Assembly: GCF_023703375.1 (NCBI RefSeq)
Contig: NZ_JAMQGO010000001.1
Span: forward strand, 838,567-902,566
Reading direction: 5' to 3'
DNA from: Lutimaribacter degradans
GTDB taxonomy: Bacteria; Pseudomonadota; Alphaproteobacteria; Rhodobacterales; Rhodobacteraceae
Length of the DNA stretch: 64,000 nucleotides
Part shown: positions 21,478 through 31,696 of the stretch, one piece after another
Layout: every line of letters starts with the position of its first letter
Numbering within the stretch: the first letter of the stretch is position 1
Position numbers and translations under genes: made by a program
The notes under the pieces: model-generated
What the model was told of the DNA's origin: nothing
The model's database searches: none
What the model saw: only the letters and a program-made list of their open reading frames with translations

Positions 21478-22227
21478 ATGAGGCGCAAACTGGCGGCTGG
21501 CAACTGGAAGATGAACGGGCTTATGGCGGACCTGGCGCAAGTGGATGCGCTGATGGCCGCGCATCCCGACCCGCAGGTTGATTTGCTGCTGTGTCCGCCG
21601 GCCACTTTGATCCAGTCAGCCGCATCGCGGGCGCAGCCCCACCCCATGATGATCGGCGGGCAGGATTGCCATTCATCGCAATCCGGCGCGCATACCGGCG
21701 ACATCTCGGCCGGGCAACTGGCCGATGCCGGCGCGCGCGCGGTGATCCTGGGCCATTCCGAACGCCGCGTAGACCATGCCGAAGACAGCGAAACGGTACG
21801 GGCCAAGGCCCGCGCCGCGCATGAGGCGGGGTTGATGACGGTGATCTGCGTGGGCGAAAGCCTGGCACAGCGCGAGGCGCTGAACACTTTGGACATCATC
21901 GATGGGCAATTGTCCTCGTCGGTGCCCGACACGGCCACGGGCGAAAACCTGGTTATTGCCTACGAGCCGATATGGGCCATTGGCACCGGGCACGTTCCCG
22001 GCCCCGACCAGATCGGCGAAGTGCATGATTTCATCCGCGCACGGCTGGAACGGCGCTTTGGCGCGGGCGTGGGCCGGTCCGCCCGGCTGCTTTACGGCGG
22101 GTCGGTCAAGCCGGATAACGCCGCGCAGATATTTCAGGTATCGAATGTCGACGGCGCGCTGGTGGGCGGGGCCAGTCTGACCGCCGCGGATTTCGGCCCG
22201 ATCATCGCCGCGCTGGAAAACGCCTGA
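21478..22227 (+). CDS. tpiA: Triosephosphate isomerase
   Basis: A 249-residue glycolytic/gluconeogenic enzyme interconverting dihydroxyacetone phosphate and glyceraldehyde-3-phosphate. Family motifs are all present: KLAAGNWKMNG at the N-terminus, the electrophilic histidine in ILGHSERR, the catalytic Glu in AYEPIWAIGTG, and the phosphate loop LLYGGSVKPDN. Length is normal. Confidence 0.97.
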   Translation: MRRKLAAGNWKMNGLMADLAQVDALMAAHPDPQVDLLLCPPATLIQSAASRAQPHPMMIGGQDCHSSQSGAHTGDISAGQLADAGARAVILGHSERRVDHAEDSETVRAKARAAHEAGLMTVICVGESLAQREALNTLDIIDGQLSSSVPDTATGENLVIAYEPIWAIGTGHVPGPDQIGEVHDFIRARLERRFGAGVGRSARLLYGGSVKPDNAAQIFQVSNVDGALVGGASLTAADFGPIIAALENA

Positions 22228-22293
22228 TCCGCGCTTGTCCTTGAGCGCCCGTGGCTTACTTTTCGCGCGGCCCTACCCAACCAGGAGCACCCG

Positions 22294-23535
22294 ATGCCCG
22301 CCACTCCGAGCATGAGCGAGCTTGCACGCGTCTTTGGCCGCATCGGCATGCTGTCCTTTGGCGGGCCCGCCGCGCAAATCGGGTTGATGCACCGTGAACT
22401 GGTCGAAACGCGCGACTGGCTGGATGAACAGACCTATCTGCGCGCGCTGAGTTTCTGCATGATGCTACCCGGCCCCGAGGCGATGCAACTGGCCACCTAC
22501 GCAGGCTGGCGGCTGCGCGGCACGCTTGGCGGGTTGATTGCCGGCGGACTGTTCGTGTTGCCCGGTGCGCTGGTCATCGCGGCATTGGCAGCGCTTTACA
22601 TCCTTTTCGGCGCCCAGGATTGGGCGCAGGCGATGTTTCTGGGCATCAAGGCGACGGTTCTTGTGGTCGTGCTGAACGCACTGATTACCCTGTCGCGCCG
22701 CACGCTGACCGCGCCCGACAAATGGGTGCTGGCAGCCGGTGCTTTCGTGGCGATCTTTGCGTTTGGGCTGCCATTTCCACTGGTCATCGCGGTGGCGGCA
22801 TTGTGGGGTTTTGCCACCTCGCAAGAGACACGGGCCGCGCCGCCCGCGGCAGTGGCGCATCGTGACACGCTGCGCACGGTTTTGATCTGGGGCGCCATCT
22901 GGCTGCTGCCGCTGGCCGCGTTATGGCTGTCGGGCGCCGCGTTCCTGACCCAGCTTGCGCTGTTCTTTTCGCAGTTGGCCGTGGTGACATTTGGCGGCGC
23001 TTACGCGGTTCTGGCCTACATGACCCAAACCATCGTGACCGATCATGGCTGGCTGACCACCGCCCAGATGATCGACGCGCTTGGGCTGGCCGAAACTACG
23101 CCGGGGCCGCTGATCCTGGTGACGCAATTCGCGGGGATACTGGCCGGGCATGGCGCGGGCGGCTGGGGCCTGGCCATCGCCGCGGGGCTCGTGACGCTCT
23201 GGATGACCTTTGTACCCTGCTTCCTGTGGATCTTTGCGGGCGCGCCCTACATCGAGTGGCTTGCCGCGTTGCCGCGCCTGTCCGGCGCGCTCAAGGCGAT
23301 CACCGCAGCCGTCGTAGGCGTCATCCTGTCGCTATCGCTGTGGTTTGCACTGCATGTGCTTTTCGCGCAGGTCACCACCACGGCATTCGGCCCCCTGCCC
23401 GACTGGGCCAGCATCAACCCCGCCGCGACGGCGCTGACCGCGCTGGCGGCGGTTCTTTTGATACTGGCGCGCCTGCCCCTGCCCTTGGTCCTTGCCGCGA
23501 TGGCCGCCGCCGGGCTGGCAAGCACGCTGGCGTGA
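22294..23535 (+). CDS. chrA: Chromate transporter, long-chain type
   Basis: A 413-residue inner-membrane protein with two homologous halves (CHR domains). The first half starts LARVFGRIGMLSFGGPAAQIGLMHRELVE, and the second shows FFSQLAVVTFGGAYAVLAYMTQ. Members export chromate, although many environmental homologues may have other anion substrates. It is monocistronic here, with no chrB regulator nearby. Confidence 0.92.
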   Translation: MPATPSMSELARVFGRIGMLSFGGPAAQIGLMHRELVETRDWLDEQTYLRALSFCMMLPGPEAMQLATYAGWRLRGTLGGLIAGGLFVLPGALVIAALAALYILFGAQDWAQAMFLGIKATVLVVVLNALITLSRRTLTAPDKWVLAAGAFVAIFAFGLPFPLVIAVAALWGFATSQETRAAPPAAVAHRDTLRTVLIWGAIWLLPLAALWLSGAAFLTQLALFFSQLAVVTFGGAYAVLAYMTQTIVTDHGWLTTAQMIDALGLAETTPGPLILVTQFAGILAGHGAGGWGLAIAAGLVTLWMTFVPCFLWIFAGAPYIEWLAALPRLSGALKAITAAVVGVILSLSLWFALHVLFAQVTTTAFGPLPDWASINPAATALTALAAVLLILARLPLPLVLAAMAAAGLASTLA

Positions 23536-23617
23536 CTGGCATCATTCCACGCAAGCCCCCCCTTTTGTTTCGCCCCGAATCCCCTATGATCCTCGGTAAG
23601 CGAGGAAAGAACCGCCG

Positions 23618-24079
23618 ATGTCCGATACCATCGATTATGGCAGATTGATGCACCGCGCCATGCGCGGCCTTATCCAGGAGGTCCTGGGCGATGTTCAGGC
23701 CCATGGCCTGCCCGGAGCGCATCATTTTTTCATCACCTTTGACACCACCCACCCCGAGGCCCAGTTGGCCGACTGGTTGCGTGACAGGTATCCGACAGAA
23801 ATGACCGTTGTGATCCAGCATTGGTACGATGGGCTGGAGGTCACCGATGACGGGTTTGCCGTGACGTTGAATTTCGGCGACAGCCCCGAACCGCTGTACA
23901 TCCCCTACGACGCGATCCAGACCTTCGTCGATCCGTCCGTTGAATTCGGCCTGCGCTTTGATTCCCATTCCGACGAGGAAGACGACGATCCGGGCCCCGA
24001 CGACGGCACATCGCTGGACACCCCGGAAGAGGCACCCCACGATGCCGAGGTCGTCAGCCTGGACAGTTTCCGCAAGTAG
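23618..24079 (+). CDS. sspB: SspB-type ClpXP adaptor
   Basis: A 153-residue alphaproteobacterial SspB. The folded domain (residues about 1-110) has MHRAMRGLIQEVLGDV and FGDSPEPLYIPYDAIQTFVDPSVEFGL. A disordered acidic linker follows and ends in a short hydrophobic/basic tail (EVVSLDSFRK), which in this family docks to ClpX. It delivers ssrA-tagged proteins to ClpXP. It sits upstream of fumC, as is usual in Rhodobacterales. Confidence 0.92.
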   Translation: MSDTIDYGRLMHRAMRGLIQEVLGDVQAHGLPGAHHFFITFDTTHPEAQLADWLRDRYPTEMTVVIQHWYDGLEVTDDGFAVTLNFGDSPEPLYIPYDAIQTFVDPSVEFGLRFDSHSDEEDDDPGPDDGTSLDTPEEAPHDAEVVSLDSFRK

Positions 24080-24181
24080 ACATGCCCCTCGCGGGCGCAG
24101 GGCGGTACCCCACGGCATACATCATTGAACTTTCCGTTCGGTCAGGTATGAGAAGCCAAACCCGAAAAGGAGAGCCGTTCC

Positions 24182-25576
24182 ATGACCCAGACCCGCAGCG
24201 AATCCGACAGCTTCGGCCCGCTAGAGGTGCCCGCCGACAAGTATTGGGGCGCCCAGACCCAGCGCAGCCTGATGAACTTTCCCATCGGATGGGAAAAGCA
24301 GCCCACGGCCATCGTGCGTGCGCTTGGCGTGATCAAGATGGCCTGCGCGCAGGCCAACAAGCAACTGGGCAACCTTGATGCCACGCTGGCCGATGCCATC
24401 ATCCAAGCCGCGGGCGAAGTGGTCGAAGGCAAGTTCGACGACAATTTCCCGCTGGTCGTCTGGCAAACCGGATCAGGCACGCAGTCGAACATGAATGCCA
24501 ACGAGGTGATCGCCAACCGCGCGATCGAGATCCTTGGCGGCACCATCGGCACCAAGGACCCGGTGCACCCCAACGACCACTGCAACATGGGCCAGTCGTC
24601 GAACGACACGTTCCCGACCGCCATGCATATCGCCACCGCGATGAGTGTGCGTGACGTGCTGCTGCCGGGGCTGGAAAAGCTTGCCGAGACGCTGGAAAAG
24701 AAATCGGACGAGTTCAAGGACATCATCAAGATCGGCCGCACCCACACGCAGGATGCCACGCCATTGACCTTGGGCCAGGAATTTTCGGGCTATGCCCACC
24801 AGATTCGGCAGGGTATCGCGCGGGTCAAGACCGCCCTGCCCGGCATCTACGAACTTGCCCAGGGCGGCACCGCCGTTGGCACCGGCCTGAACACGAAAAA
24901 GGGCTGGGGTGAAATGGTCGCCGCCAACATGGCCGAGATCACCGGCCTGCCCTTCGTCACCGCGCCCAACAAGTTCGAGGCGCTGGCCGCCCATGACGCG
25001 ATGGTATTCATGTCGGGGGCGCTCTCCACCGTTGCCGGCGCCTGCTACAAGATCGCCAACGACATCCGTTTTCTCGGCTCGGGGCCGCGCTCGGGGCTGG
25101 GCGAGCTGATCCTGCCGGAGAACGAGCCGGGCAGCTCGATCATGCCGGGCAAGGTCAACCCCACGCAGGCCGAGGCGCTGACGCAGGTCGCAGCGCATGT
25201 GATGGGCAACGATGCTGCCATAAAGTTTGCGGGCAGCCAGGGCCATTTCGAACTGAACGTCTATAACCCGATGATGTCCTACAACCTGCTGCAATCCATC
25301 CAGCTTTTGGGGGATGCGGCCGACAGCTTTACCGAGCGGATGCTGAAGGGGATCGAGGCCAACGAGCCCCGGATTGAAAAGCTCATGCGGGAATCGCTGA
25401 TGCTGGTCACCGCGCTGGCGCCCGAAATCGGCTATGACAACGCCACCAAGGTGGCCAAGACCGCCCACAAGAACGGGACCACCCTCAAGCAAGAGGCGAT
25501 TGCGCTGGGTTTTGTCGATGCGGAAACATTCGACCGTGTCGTGCGCCCAGACCAGATGATCGGCCCCAAGGACTGA
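24182..25576 (+). CDS. fumC: Class II fumarate hydratase
   Basis: A 464-residue TCA-cycle fumarase of the aspartase/fumarase superfamily. Motifs are [40 protein letters not shown] and the SS-loop signature [13 protein letters not shown]. It hydrates fumarate to L-malate in the cytoplasm. The ATG is preceded by AAAGGAGAGCC. It is followed by two small genes that typically accompany it. Confidence 0.97.
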   Translation: MTQTRSESDSFGPLEVPADKYWGAQTQRSLMNFPIGWEKQPTAIVRALGVIKMACAQANKQLGNLDATLADAIIQAAGEVVEGKFDDNFPLVVWQTGSGTQSNMNANEVIANRAIEILGGTIGTKDPVHPNDHCNMGQSSNDTFPTAMHIATAMSVRDVLLPGLEKLAETLEKKSDEFKDIIKIGRTHTQDATPLTLGQEFSGYAHQIRQGIARVKTALPGIYELAQGGTAVGTGLNTKKGWGEMVAANMAEITGLPFVTAPNKFEALAAHDAMVFMSGALSTVAGACYKIANDIRFLGSGPRSGLGELILPENEPGSSIMPGKVNPTQAEALTQVAAHVMGNDAAIKFAGSQGHFELNVYNPMMSYNLLQSIQLLGDAADSFTERMLKGIEANEPRIEKLMRESLMLVTALAPEIGYDNATKVAKTAHKNGTTLKQEAIALGFVDAETFDRVVRPDQMIGPKD

Positions 25577-25652
25577 GCCCCAATGGCGGGATGACACCCG
25601 CTCAGCGCGCGTGCCACTGGACGGCGCGCGCGCTTTTCGTCACTCTGGCGCC

Positions 25653-25829
25653 ATGAAGCAGGTCGTGAATCTCAACAAGGCGCGCAAGGCACGCGACAAG
25701 TCGCGCAAAAAGGCGCTGGCCGATGAAAACGCGGTGAAATACGGTCGCAGCAAGGCCGCGAAGCAGCGCGACACGGCTCAATCGGCACGTGACGCCCAGC
25801 GGCTTGACGCACATAAGCGCGACGAATGA
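25653..25829 (+). CDS. DUF4169 family small basic protein
   Basis: A 58-residue, highly basic, helical protein: MKQVVNLNKARKARDKSR then RSKAAKQRDTAQSARDAQRLDAHK. This pattern matches DUF4169, a small family of unknown function found next to fumC in Rhodobacterales. The start at MKQVVN is preferred to an upstream ATG because homology begins there. It overlaps the next gene by 4 nt. Confidence 0.8.
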   Translation: MKQVVNLNKARKARDKSRKKALADENAVKYGRSKAAKQRDTAQSARDAQRLDAHKRDE

Positions 25830-26059
25830 GCGACCGGCCCATAAAACGCTCGGTGACGTTGCAGGGGCATCGCACTAGTGTGTCGCTTGAAGAGCCGTTT
25901 TGGCAAGCCTTCCGCGACATCGCCCGCGAAAAGGGAAAACCCGTCAACACGCTGGCCGCGGAAATAGATGCCGCCCGCACACCCGGAACAGGTTTGGGCA
26001 CGGCCATTCGGCTGTATGTTCTGGCCCATTACCAGGCCAAGGCCGATCGCGCCGAATGA
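25826..26059 (+). CDS. Ribbon-helix-helix domain protein
   Basis: A 77-residue protein with an Arc/CopG-like ribbon-helix-helix segment: KRSVTLQGHRTSVSLEEPFWQAF then EKGKPVNTLAAEIDAAR. It resembles the RHH_4 family of uncharacterised DNA-binding proteins. It is translationally coupled to the DUF4169 gene by an ATGA overlap, so the two basic proteins may act together. Targets are unknown. Confidence 0.8.
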   Translation: MSDRPIKRSVTLQGHRTSVSLEEPFWQAFRDIAREKGKPVNTLAAEIDAARTPGTGLGTAIRLYVLAHYQAKADRAE

Positions 26060-26464
26060 TCAGGCGGCGGCCGTTTCGCGGATGCGCTGGATCATGGCCT
26101 TGACCCCGTTCGACCGCTGCGCGGACAGGTGGTCTTGCAGCCCCAGGCGGCCCAGTTCGGCCTGAGCGTCGATGCGCGCCACATCCTGCATGGGCACATC
26201 GTTGTAAAGCGCGCGCAAAACGGCGATCAGCCCACGCACGATCAGCGCGTCGCTGTCACCATCGAAATGGAACTTTCCGTCCTTCGGCGTGATATGCAAC
26301 CAGACCTGGCTGGCGCAGCCATCCACCTTGGTGGCAGGCACTTTCAACGCGTCGTCCAATGGCGCCATTGCCTTGCCCAACTCGATCACATGGCGATAGC
26401 GGTCTTCCCAGTCTTCCAGGAATTCGAAATCTTCCACGATCTCTTCGAATGCTTGCGTGGCCAT
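26060..26464 (-). CDS. sufE: SufE-type cysteine desulfurase activator
   Basis: A 134-residue SufE. The sulfur-accepting cysteine is in TKVDGCASQVW (Cys50, equivalent to E. coli Cys51), and the family start FEEIVEDFEFLEDWEDRY is present. It accepts sulfane sulfur from SufS and passes it to the scaffold. The start MATQAFEEI is chosen because the upstream extension is not family-like. Its stop abuts the RHH gene stop (convergent, no gap). Confidence 0.93.
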   Translation of the reverse strand: MATQAFEEIVEDFEFLEDWEDRYRHVIELGKAMAPLDDALKVPATKVDGCASQVWLHITPKDGKFHFDGDSDALIVRGLIAVLRALYNDVPMQDVARIDAQAELGRLGLQDHLSAQRSNGVKAMIQRIRETAAA

Positions 26465-26594
26465 GCTGCCCTCTGTCATTTCGCGTTGTTTTCCGACAGG
26501 TAGGCTGCCAACTGCAAAAGGTCCAGACGTGATGCGGCTTTTCAACCTGCCGCGTATGCTCTAAACCCGGGACAAGGCAAGGATAGGCAGACCC

Positions 26595-27098
26595 ATGCGC
26601 AAACCTCTCGTGGCCCTTTTGGCCCTGACCCTGACCCTGACCCTCAGCGCCTGCGGCACGGTGCGCGAGTCGCGGCTCAACCCGTTCAACTGGTTCGGCG
26701 CCAGCCGCGAAGTGCCCGCACAGGCGCAGGAAAGCACCAACCCGCTGATTCCCCAGCGGCGCAATCTTCTGCGTCGCCCCGAAGCGGAATTCGTCGGCAC
26801 CCCGCTGGAGCAGGTAACCGCGCTCAGCATCGAGCGCGTGTCGGATGGGGCGATCGTCCGGGTGCAGGGCATGGCGCAACGCGCCGATGCCTATGACATT
26901 CGCCTCGTGCCTCAGCCGACCGAACGGGCCGACGAGCTGCACTTTGAATTGCAGGGGGCCTTTCCCGAGATGACACGCAGCACCGCGCGCCTGCCGCGCC
27001 CGGTGACGGTGGCCGAACACCTGACCACGCAAGACCTGGCCGGCATCCGCCGTATCCGCGTCAGCGCCGCCAGCAACGCGCGCGAAACCCGCCGCTAG
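26595..27098 (+). CDS. Predicted outer-membrane or periplasmic lipoprotein
   Basis: A 167-residue protein. A lipoprotein signal peptide MRKPLVALLALTLTLTLSAC ends with the lipobox LSAC, so Cys20 would be lipidated. The mature part has no family I can name; it contains RESRLNPFNWFG and a segment EVTPLEQ-like followed by IERVSDGAIVRVQG. Such DUF-type lipoproteins are common beside sufE in Rhodobacterales. Envelope location is confident, function unknown. Confidence 0.78.
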   Translation: MRKPLVALLALTLTLTLSACGTVRESRLNPFNWFGASREVPAQAQESTNPLIPQRRNLLRRPEAEFVGTPLEQVTALSIERVSDGAIVRVQGMAQRADAYDIRLVPQPTERADELHFELQGAFPEMTRSTARLPRPVTVAEHLTTQDLAGIRRIRVSAASNARETRR

Positions 27099-27200
27099 GC
27101 ACCGGGGTCATACCAGCAAGCGGATCGCGCGTTTTCACCAACGGTCATGAACGGGGCGCAGCGCGCGCCACCCGGCGGCGACACGCATCAAGGCTTGTTG

Positions 27201-28367
27201 TCAGGCGTCGAGCCGCAGGATCTTGACCGACTGGCCCTTGGCCGTCAGACCGATTTCCCCATTGCACAGCCGCTCGGCGTCGGCGCCGAACACCTCGCGC
27301 CGCCACCCGTGCAGCGCCGGCACATCGCGTTCGCCCGCGGCCATCGCATCGAGATCTGCCGCACTGGCTATCAGCTTGGCCGCGACGCCGGACCGTTCGG
27401 TCTTGGCCTTCAACAGCACGCGCAACAAATCTGCAAGCGCCGGGTTGACCTGCAGCTTTTCACGGCCCTTGGGCGCCTCGGGGTAATCCTCGGGGCGGCA
27501 ATTCACACCCGCCTCGACCGCGGCAATAATCCCCTCGGCGATATCGCCCTTGCGGGCCTCGCGCAGCAACAGCCGCGATTTGGCCAGATCGCCAAGGTTG
27601 CGCGGCTTGGTCGAGGCCAGCTCGACCGCGGCATCATCCTTGAACACACGGTTGCGCGGAATATTGCGCGCCTGCGCGTATTCTTCGCGGAACCGCGCCA
27701 ATTCGCGCAGGACGGCCAGGAACTTGCCCGAATTCGTGCGCGTCTTGATCCGTTGCCAAGCGTCTTCGGGGTGGGACTTGTAGGTTTCGGGGTTTGTCAG
27801 CATGGTCAGTTCCTCGGCAACCCACGGCGCGCGGCCCTTTTTCTCAAGCTCGGCGGCCAGGAACTCGTAAATCTTGCGCAGATGCGTCACATCGGCCAAT
27901 GCGTAGGTCTTTTGCGCCTCGCTCAGCGGGCGGCGCGACCAGTCGGTGAATCGGCTGGATTTGTCCAGGCTTTCGCGGGCGATCTTGCGCACCAGCGTTT
28001 CGTACCCCACCTGCTCGCCAAAGCCGCAAACCATCGCCGCAACCTGGGTATCGAACAGCGGCACCGGAAAGACCTCCGCATCAACGTAAAAGATTTCCAG
28101 GTCCTGCCGCGCGGCATGGAACACCTTGACCACGTTCTCATCGCGAAACAGCGTGTAAAGCGGCTCCAGCGACATGTCGGCGCCTTCGATCGGGTCCACC
28201 AGAACCGCGTTGTCATCGCCCTCGCCGGGCATGGCCAGCTGGATCAGGCACAGCTTCGAGTAATATGTCCGCTCACGCAGAAACTCGGTGTCCACGGTCA
28301 CGTAATCGTGGCGTACAGCCTCTTGGCAAAATGCGGCGAGGTCTTCGGTGGTGGTGATTGTTTTCAT
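27201..28367 (-). CDS. rnd: Ribonuclease D
   Basis: A 388-residue 3'-5' exoribonuclease. The DEDD catalytic motifs are visible: DTEFLRERTYY, FHAARQDLEIFYVD and TYALADVTHL. A C-terminal HRDC-like region follows (RVFKDDAAVELASTKPRNLGDL). RNase D trims tRNA 3' ends and other structured RNAs. Length is normal. It is followed by no gene on its strand in the 100-bp gap to the convergent lipoprotein gene. Confidence 0.95.
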   Translation of the reverse strand: MKTITTTEDLAAFCQEAVRHDYVTVDTEFLRERTYYSKLCLIQLAMPGEGDDNAVLVDPIEGADMSLEPLYTLFRDENVVKVFHAARQDLEIFYVDAEVFPVPLFDTQVAAMVCGFGEQVGYETLVRKIARESLDKSSRFTDWSRRPLSEAQKTYALADVTHLRKIYEFLAAELEKKGRAPWVAEELTMLTNPETYKSHPEDAWQRIKTRTNSGKFLAVLRELARFREEYAQARNIPRNRVFKDDAAVELASTKPRNLGDLAKSRLLLREARKGDIAEGIIAAVEAGVNCRPEDYPEAPKGREKLQVNPALADLLRVLLKAKTERSGVAAKLIASAADLDAMAAGERDVPALHGWRREVFGADAERLCNGEIGLTAKGQSVKILRLDA

Positions 28368-28463
28368 ATGTCGCGCTCGATACTGTCGCGCGGGTCATCC
28401 GCGCCCTGCCAGATTGGATGGGTCCATATAGGACAGCCGGGTCGGAATGGAAACCCGTGCCTT

Positions 28464-29054
28464 CTAAAGTTGCAAAAGGCCGCGTTCACCCTGGGCGAAG
28501 CGGCGCAGGACGGCCGGGTAAAGGCGGTGTTCCTGCTCCAGCACGCGCGCGGCAAGACTGTCGGGCGTGTCATCGGGCAGCACTGGCACGCGCGCCTGTC
28601 CAAGGATCGGGCCGCCATCCAGCTCGGCGGTGACCTCGTGCACCGTGCAGCCGGCCTCGGCGTCGCGCGCCTCGATCGCGCGGGCATGGGTGTTGAGCCC
28701 GCGATATTTCGGCAAAAGCGATGGGTGGATATTCAACATCCGGCCCGCGAAATGGTCGATGAACAAAGGCGTCAGGATGCGCATGAAACCGGCCAGCGCG
28801 ATAATGTCGGGTGCATGGCCGTCAATTCGCGAAATCAACGTCTTTTCAAAGCCTTCCCGATCGCCCTTGAAGTCACGATGATCGACCACCTCGGTCGGCA
28901 CACCCAACGCCTGCGCGCGGGCCAGCCCGCCCGCGCCCGCCACGTTCGACAACACCAGGCAGGGCCGCGCCGGGTGGTCACCCACCATGCTATCCACCAG
29001 CTTGACCATGTTGGAGCCGCCGCCGGAAATCAGGATGGCAACGCGTTTCGTCAC
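28464..29054 (-). CDS. purN: Phosphoribosylglycinamide formyltransferase
   Basis: A 196-residue GAR transformylase, third step of purine synthesis, using 10-formyl-THF. Motifs are [31 protein letters not shown] and [17 protein letters not shown] with the catalytic His/Asp. The start overlaps the purM stop by 4 nt, giving translational coupling, the standard purMN pair. Confidence 0.97.
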   Translation of the reverse strand: MTKRVAILISGGGSNMVKLVDSMVGDHPARPCLVLSNVAGAGGLARAQALGVPTEVVDHRDFKGDREGFEKTLISRIDGHAPDIIALAGFMRILTPLFIDHFAGRMLNIHPSLLPKYRGLNTHARAIEARDAEAGCTVHEVTAELDGGPILGQARVPVLPDDTPDSLAARVLEQEHRLYPAVLRRFAQGERGLLQL

Positions 29055-30097
29055 GCAAGCGCCCCGCTATAGGTCACGCCCGAGCCCGCGCGTACGTGGC
29101 CCAGCGTGTAAACGGCTTCGCCCATCTCGGTCAGTTGGGCCGCCAGCGACTCGGCCCGGTCGGGCGCCACGGCCAGCACCATGCCGACGCCACAGTTGAA
29201 GGTTTTCAGCATCTCGGCCTGGTCCATGTCGCCCGTCTGCATAAGCCAACGGAACACGCCCGGCAGTTCCCACGCGCCAAGGTCGATCTCGGCGCCCATA
29301 CCCTCGGGCAGGACGCGCGGCAGGTTCTCGGTCAGGCCACCGCCGGTGATATGCGCCAACGCGTGAACGCCGCCGGACCGTACCGCCGCCAGCGCCTGCT
29401 TCACGTACAGGCGCGTCGGCGCCAAAAGCGCCGACCCAAGCGCCCCCTCGCCCCAGGGGCAGTCGGCATCCCACCCGAGGCCCGACAGCTCGACCAGCTT
29501 GCGCACGAGGCTGTAACCGTTGGAGTGCACGCCACTGCTTGCCAGCCCCAGCAATACATCGCCCGTCGCCACGCCCGCGGGCAGGTCGGCGCCGCGCTCC
29601 ATCGCGCCCACGGCAAAGCCTGCAAGATCGAAATCACCGTCGGAATACATGCCCGGCATTTCCGCCGTCTCGCCGCCGATCAGGGCGCAGCCCGACAGCT
29701 CGCAGCCCTGTGCGATGCCCGTAATGATGTCTGCCGCGGCGTCCAGTTCCAGCTTGCCGGTGGCAAAGTAATCCAGGAAGAACAGCGGTTCGGCCCCCTG
29801 GCAGACAAGGTCGTTGACGCACATGGCCACGAGGTCGACCCCGATGGTTGCGAAATGGCCGGTGTCGATGGCGATCCGCAGTTTGGTGCCCACACCGTCG
29901 GTTGCGGCCACCAGCACCGGGTCGGTGTAGCCCGCGGCCTTGAGGTCGAACAGGGCACCGAAACCGCCCAGCCCTGCCATCACACCGGGGCGCGCGGTGC
30001 GCCTTGCCGCGGGTTTGATCCGCTCGACCAGCTCATTGCCCGCGTCGATATCGACGCCCGCCTGCGCATAGGTGATGCCATTCTTGCCACTGGTCAT
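29051..30097 (-). CDS. purM: Phosphoribosylformylglycinamidine cyclo-ligase
   Basis: A 348-residue AIR synthetase. It has the N-terminal [20 protein letters not shown], the glycine-rich [28 protein letters not shown] and the C-terminal [16 protein letters not shown]. It is the first gene of the purM-purN pair on the minus strand. Confidence 0.97.
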   Translation of the reverse strand: MTSGKNGITYAQAGVDIDAGNELVERIKPAARRTARPGVMAGLGGFGALFDLKAAGYTDPVLVAATDGVGTKLRIAIDTGHFATIGVDLVAMCVNDLVCQGAEPLFFLDYFATGKLELDAAADIITGIAQGCELSGCALIGGETAEMPGMYSDGDFDLAGFAVGAMERGADLPAGVATGDVLLGLASSGVHSNGYSLVRKLVELSGLGWDADCPWGEGALGSALLAPTRLYVKQALAAVRSGGVHALAHITGGGLTENLPRVLPEGMGAEIDLGAWELPGVFRWLMQTGDMDQAEMLKTFNCGVGMVLAVAPDRAESLAAQLTEMGEAVYTLGHVRAGSGVTYSGALA

Positions 30098-30204
30098 GGG
30101 ATGCCCCCCTGTTGCCGTTTGAGCGCGAGGTAATCCATCACCGCGACCAAGGCAACGGCAAAGCCTTGACGCCTGCCTGCTTCCTGATACGAAAGCGGCA
30201 GGCC

Positions 30205-30281
30205 GGGCCTGTAGCTCAATTGGTTAGAGCAGAGCGCTCATAACGCTTTGGTTGGGGGTTCGAGTCCCTCCGGGCCTACCA
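30205..30281 (+). tRNA. tRNA with CAU anticodon, probably tRNA-Ile2 (lysidine type)
   Basis: A 77-nt cloverleaf: acceptor GGGCCTG/CGGGCCT, D-arm AGCTCAATTGGTTAGAGC, anticodon arm GAGCG-CTCATAA-CGCTT, T-arm GGGGGTTCGAGTCCCTC, discriminator A and encoded CCA. The anticodon reads CAU. The AGAGC...GCTTTGGT context is more like tRNA-Ile2 than elongator tRNA-Met, but the two cannot be separated securely by eye. Confidence 0.85.
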
Positions 30282-30357
30282 CCTCGCCAGGAAACCACCC
30301 GTGGGTGACGCGTCCGCGCGGCCCCGTCATGTCGCAATGAATCAAGCTCCGCAGAAG

Positions 30358-31656
30358 TTACCGCGCGATCACGATATCGGCGCGCAACCCACCCAACCGG
30401 TCGCTTACACCCAGCCGCAACACACCGCCATGGGCCCGCGCGATATCGGCGGCTATGGCCAGGCCCAGCCCCACGCCCGAGCCGCGATTCTGATTGCGCG
30501 CGCTGTCGAGTCGTGTGAAGGGCCGGATCGCGTCGCCCCGCTGGTCGGCGGGAATACCGGGGCCGTCATCCTCGACGCGAATGCGCAGCGACTTGTCGGA
30601 CAGCGTGACCGAGACCTCGGCCCTGTCACCATACCGCACCGCGTTCGAAACCAGGTTGTCGACCGCGCGCCGCAACGCCACCGGGCGTAGCGCCACTTCG
30701 CCCTGCCCTTCTGCCGCGATCAGCGTGACCGGCGCGCCATTGCGCCGGTGATCGTCGACAAGATCGCGCACCAGCGAAATCGGGTCGGTCGGCTCGGCCT
30801 CGCCCTCGGCGATACCCTTGGCAAAAGACAGGAATTCGTCGATCATGCGCTGCATGTCCTCGACATCGCGCTCCAGCGGTTCGCGCTCGTCATCATCGAG
30901 AAACGACAACCCCAGTTTCAACCGCGTCAAAGGGGTACGCAGATCATGGCTGACCCCGGACAACATCAGCGTGCGCTGCTCGATTTGCCGCTCGATCCGG
31001 GCGCGCATGTCGAGAAAGGCATTGCCGGCGGCCCGCACCTCTTGCGCGCCCGATGGATGGTATTCGACATGTCGCCCCCGCCCAAAGGCCTGCGCCGCCT
31101 TCGCCAGCCGCGTGATCGGGCGCAACTGGTTGCGCAGGTAGATGAAGGCGATCAAAGTCATCAGCCCGCCGAAAAACACCATGTTCACGAACAGTTGGTG
31201 GGGGTTGCGGGCAGACAGCCGCGCCCGGCGCAGCGTGATCTCGACCGCCGCCTGGCCGCCCTCCTCGGGCCGCAGCGTCAGTATCGCCTGGCTGGTGTCG
31301 GGCAGCGCCACGGCCACGAGCCCGGGCAGCGCATCGTAAAGCGCGCGGCGGACAATGGGCGCGGTCAGGTCATACCAGACCAGCGCCCCGTCGACGGGCT
31401 CGGGTGCGGCCGGCGCCAGGCTGAACTCCAACGCCTCGGCCATGGCCTCGCGCGCCGGGCCGGGCGGCTGCGCCATCAACAAACGGATTTCGCGCGCCAC
31501 CTCTCGCGTCATCTGGATCGACACGTCCTCGAAATGGCGCTGAATGAACACGACCGACACGACAAGCTGCACCACCACGACCGGCAGCACCAGGATCAGA
31601 GCGGCACGGCCATAAAGGCCACGCGGCATATAGGGTTTGAGCCATTGGAACGACAT
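30358..31656 (-). CDS. EnvZ-like sensor histidine kinase
   Basis: A 432-residue membrane kinase. It has a first transmembrane helix at about residues 18-38, a periplasmic domain of about 115 residues, and a second helix at about 157-175. A HAMP linker follows (LRPITRLAKAAQAFGRG), then the phospho-acceptor SGVSHDLRTPLTRLK with His237, and an HATPase domain (N-box DNLVSNAVRYG, G-box EDDGPGIPADQ). It resembles EnvZ/OmpR-type osmo- or envelope-stress sensors. No response regulator lies beside it, so its partner is elsewhere. Confidence 0.92.
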   Translation of the reverse strand: MSFQWLKPYMPRGLYGRAALILVLPVVVVQLVVSVVFIQRHFEDVSIQMTREVAREIRLLMAQPPGPAREAMAEALEFSLAPAAPEPVDGALVWYDLTAPIVRRALYDALPGLVAVALPDTSQAILTLRPEEGGQAAVEITLRRARLSARNPHQLFVNMVFFGGLMTLIAFIYLRNQLRPITRLAKAAQAFGRGRHVEYHPSGAQEVRAAGNAFLDMRARIERQIEQRTLMLSGVSHDLRTPLTRLKLGLSFLDDDEREPLERDVEDMQRMIDEFLSFAKGIAEGEAEPTDPISLVRDLVDDHRRNGAPVTLIAAEGQGEVALRPVALRRAVDNLVSNAVRYGDRAEVSVTLSDKSLRIRVEDDGPGIPADQRGDAIRPFTRLDSARNQNRGSGVGLGLAIAADIARAHGGVLRLGVSDRLGGLRADIVIAR

Positions 31657-31696
31657 GCGCTAAACCTATCCTTGACCGAGCAAAAGAGGAAGCGCC

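Noticed and set aside
27147..29072. 641-codon plus-strand open frame spanning rnd and purN
   Set aside because: It crosses two convincing minus-strand genes and has no recognisable domain.
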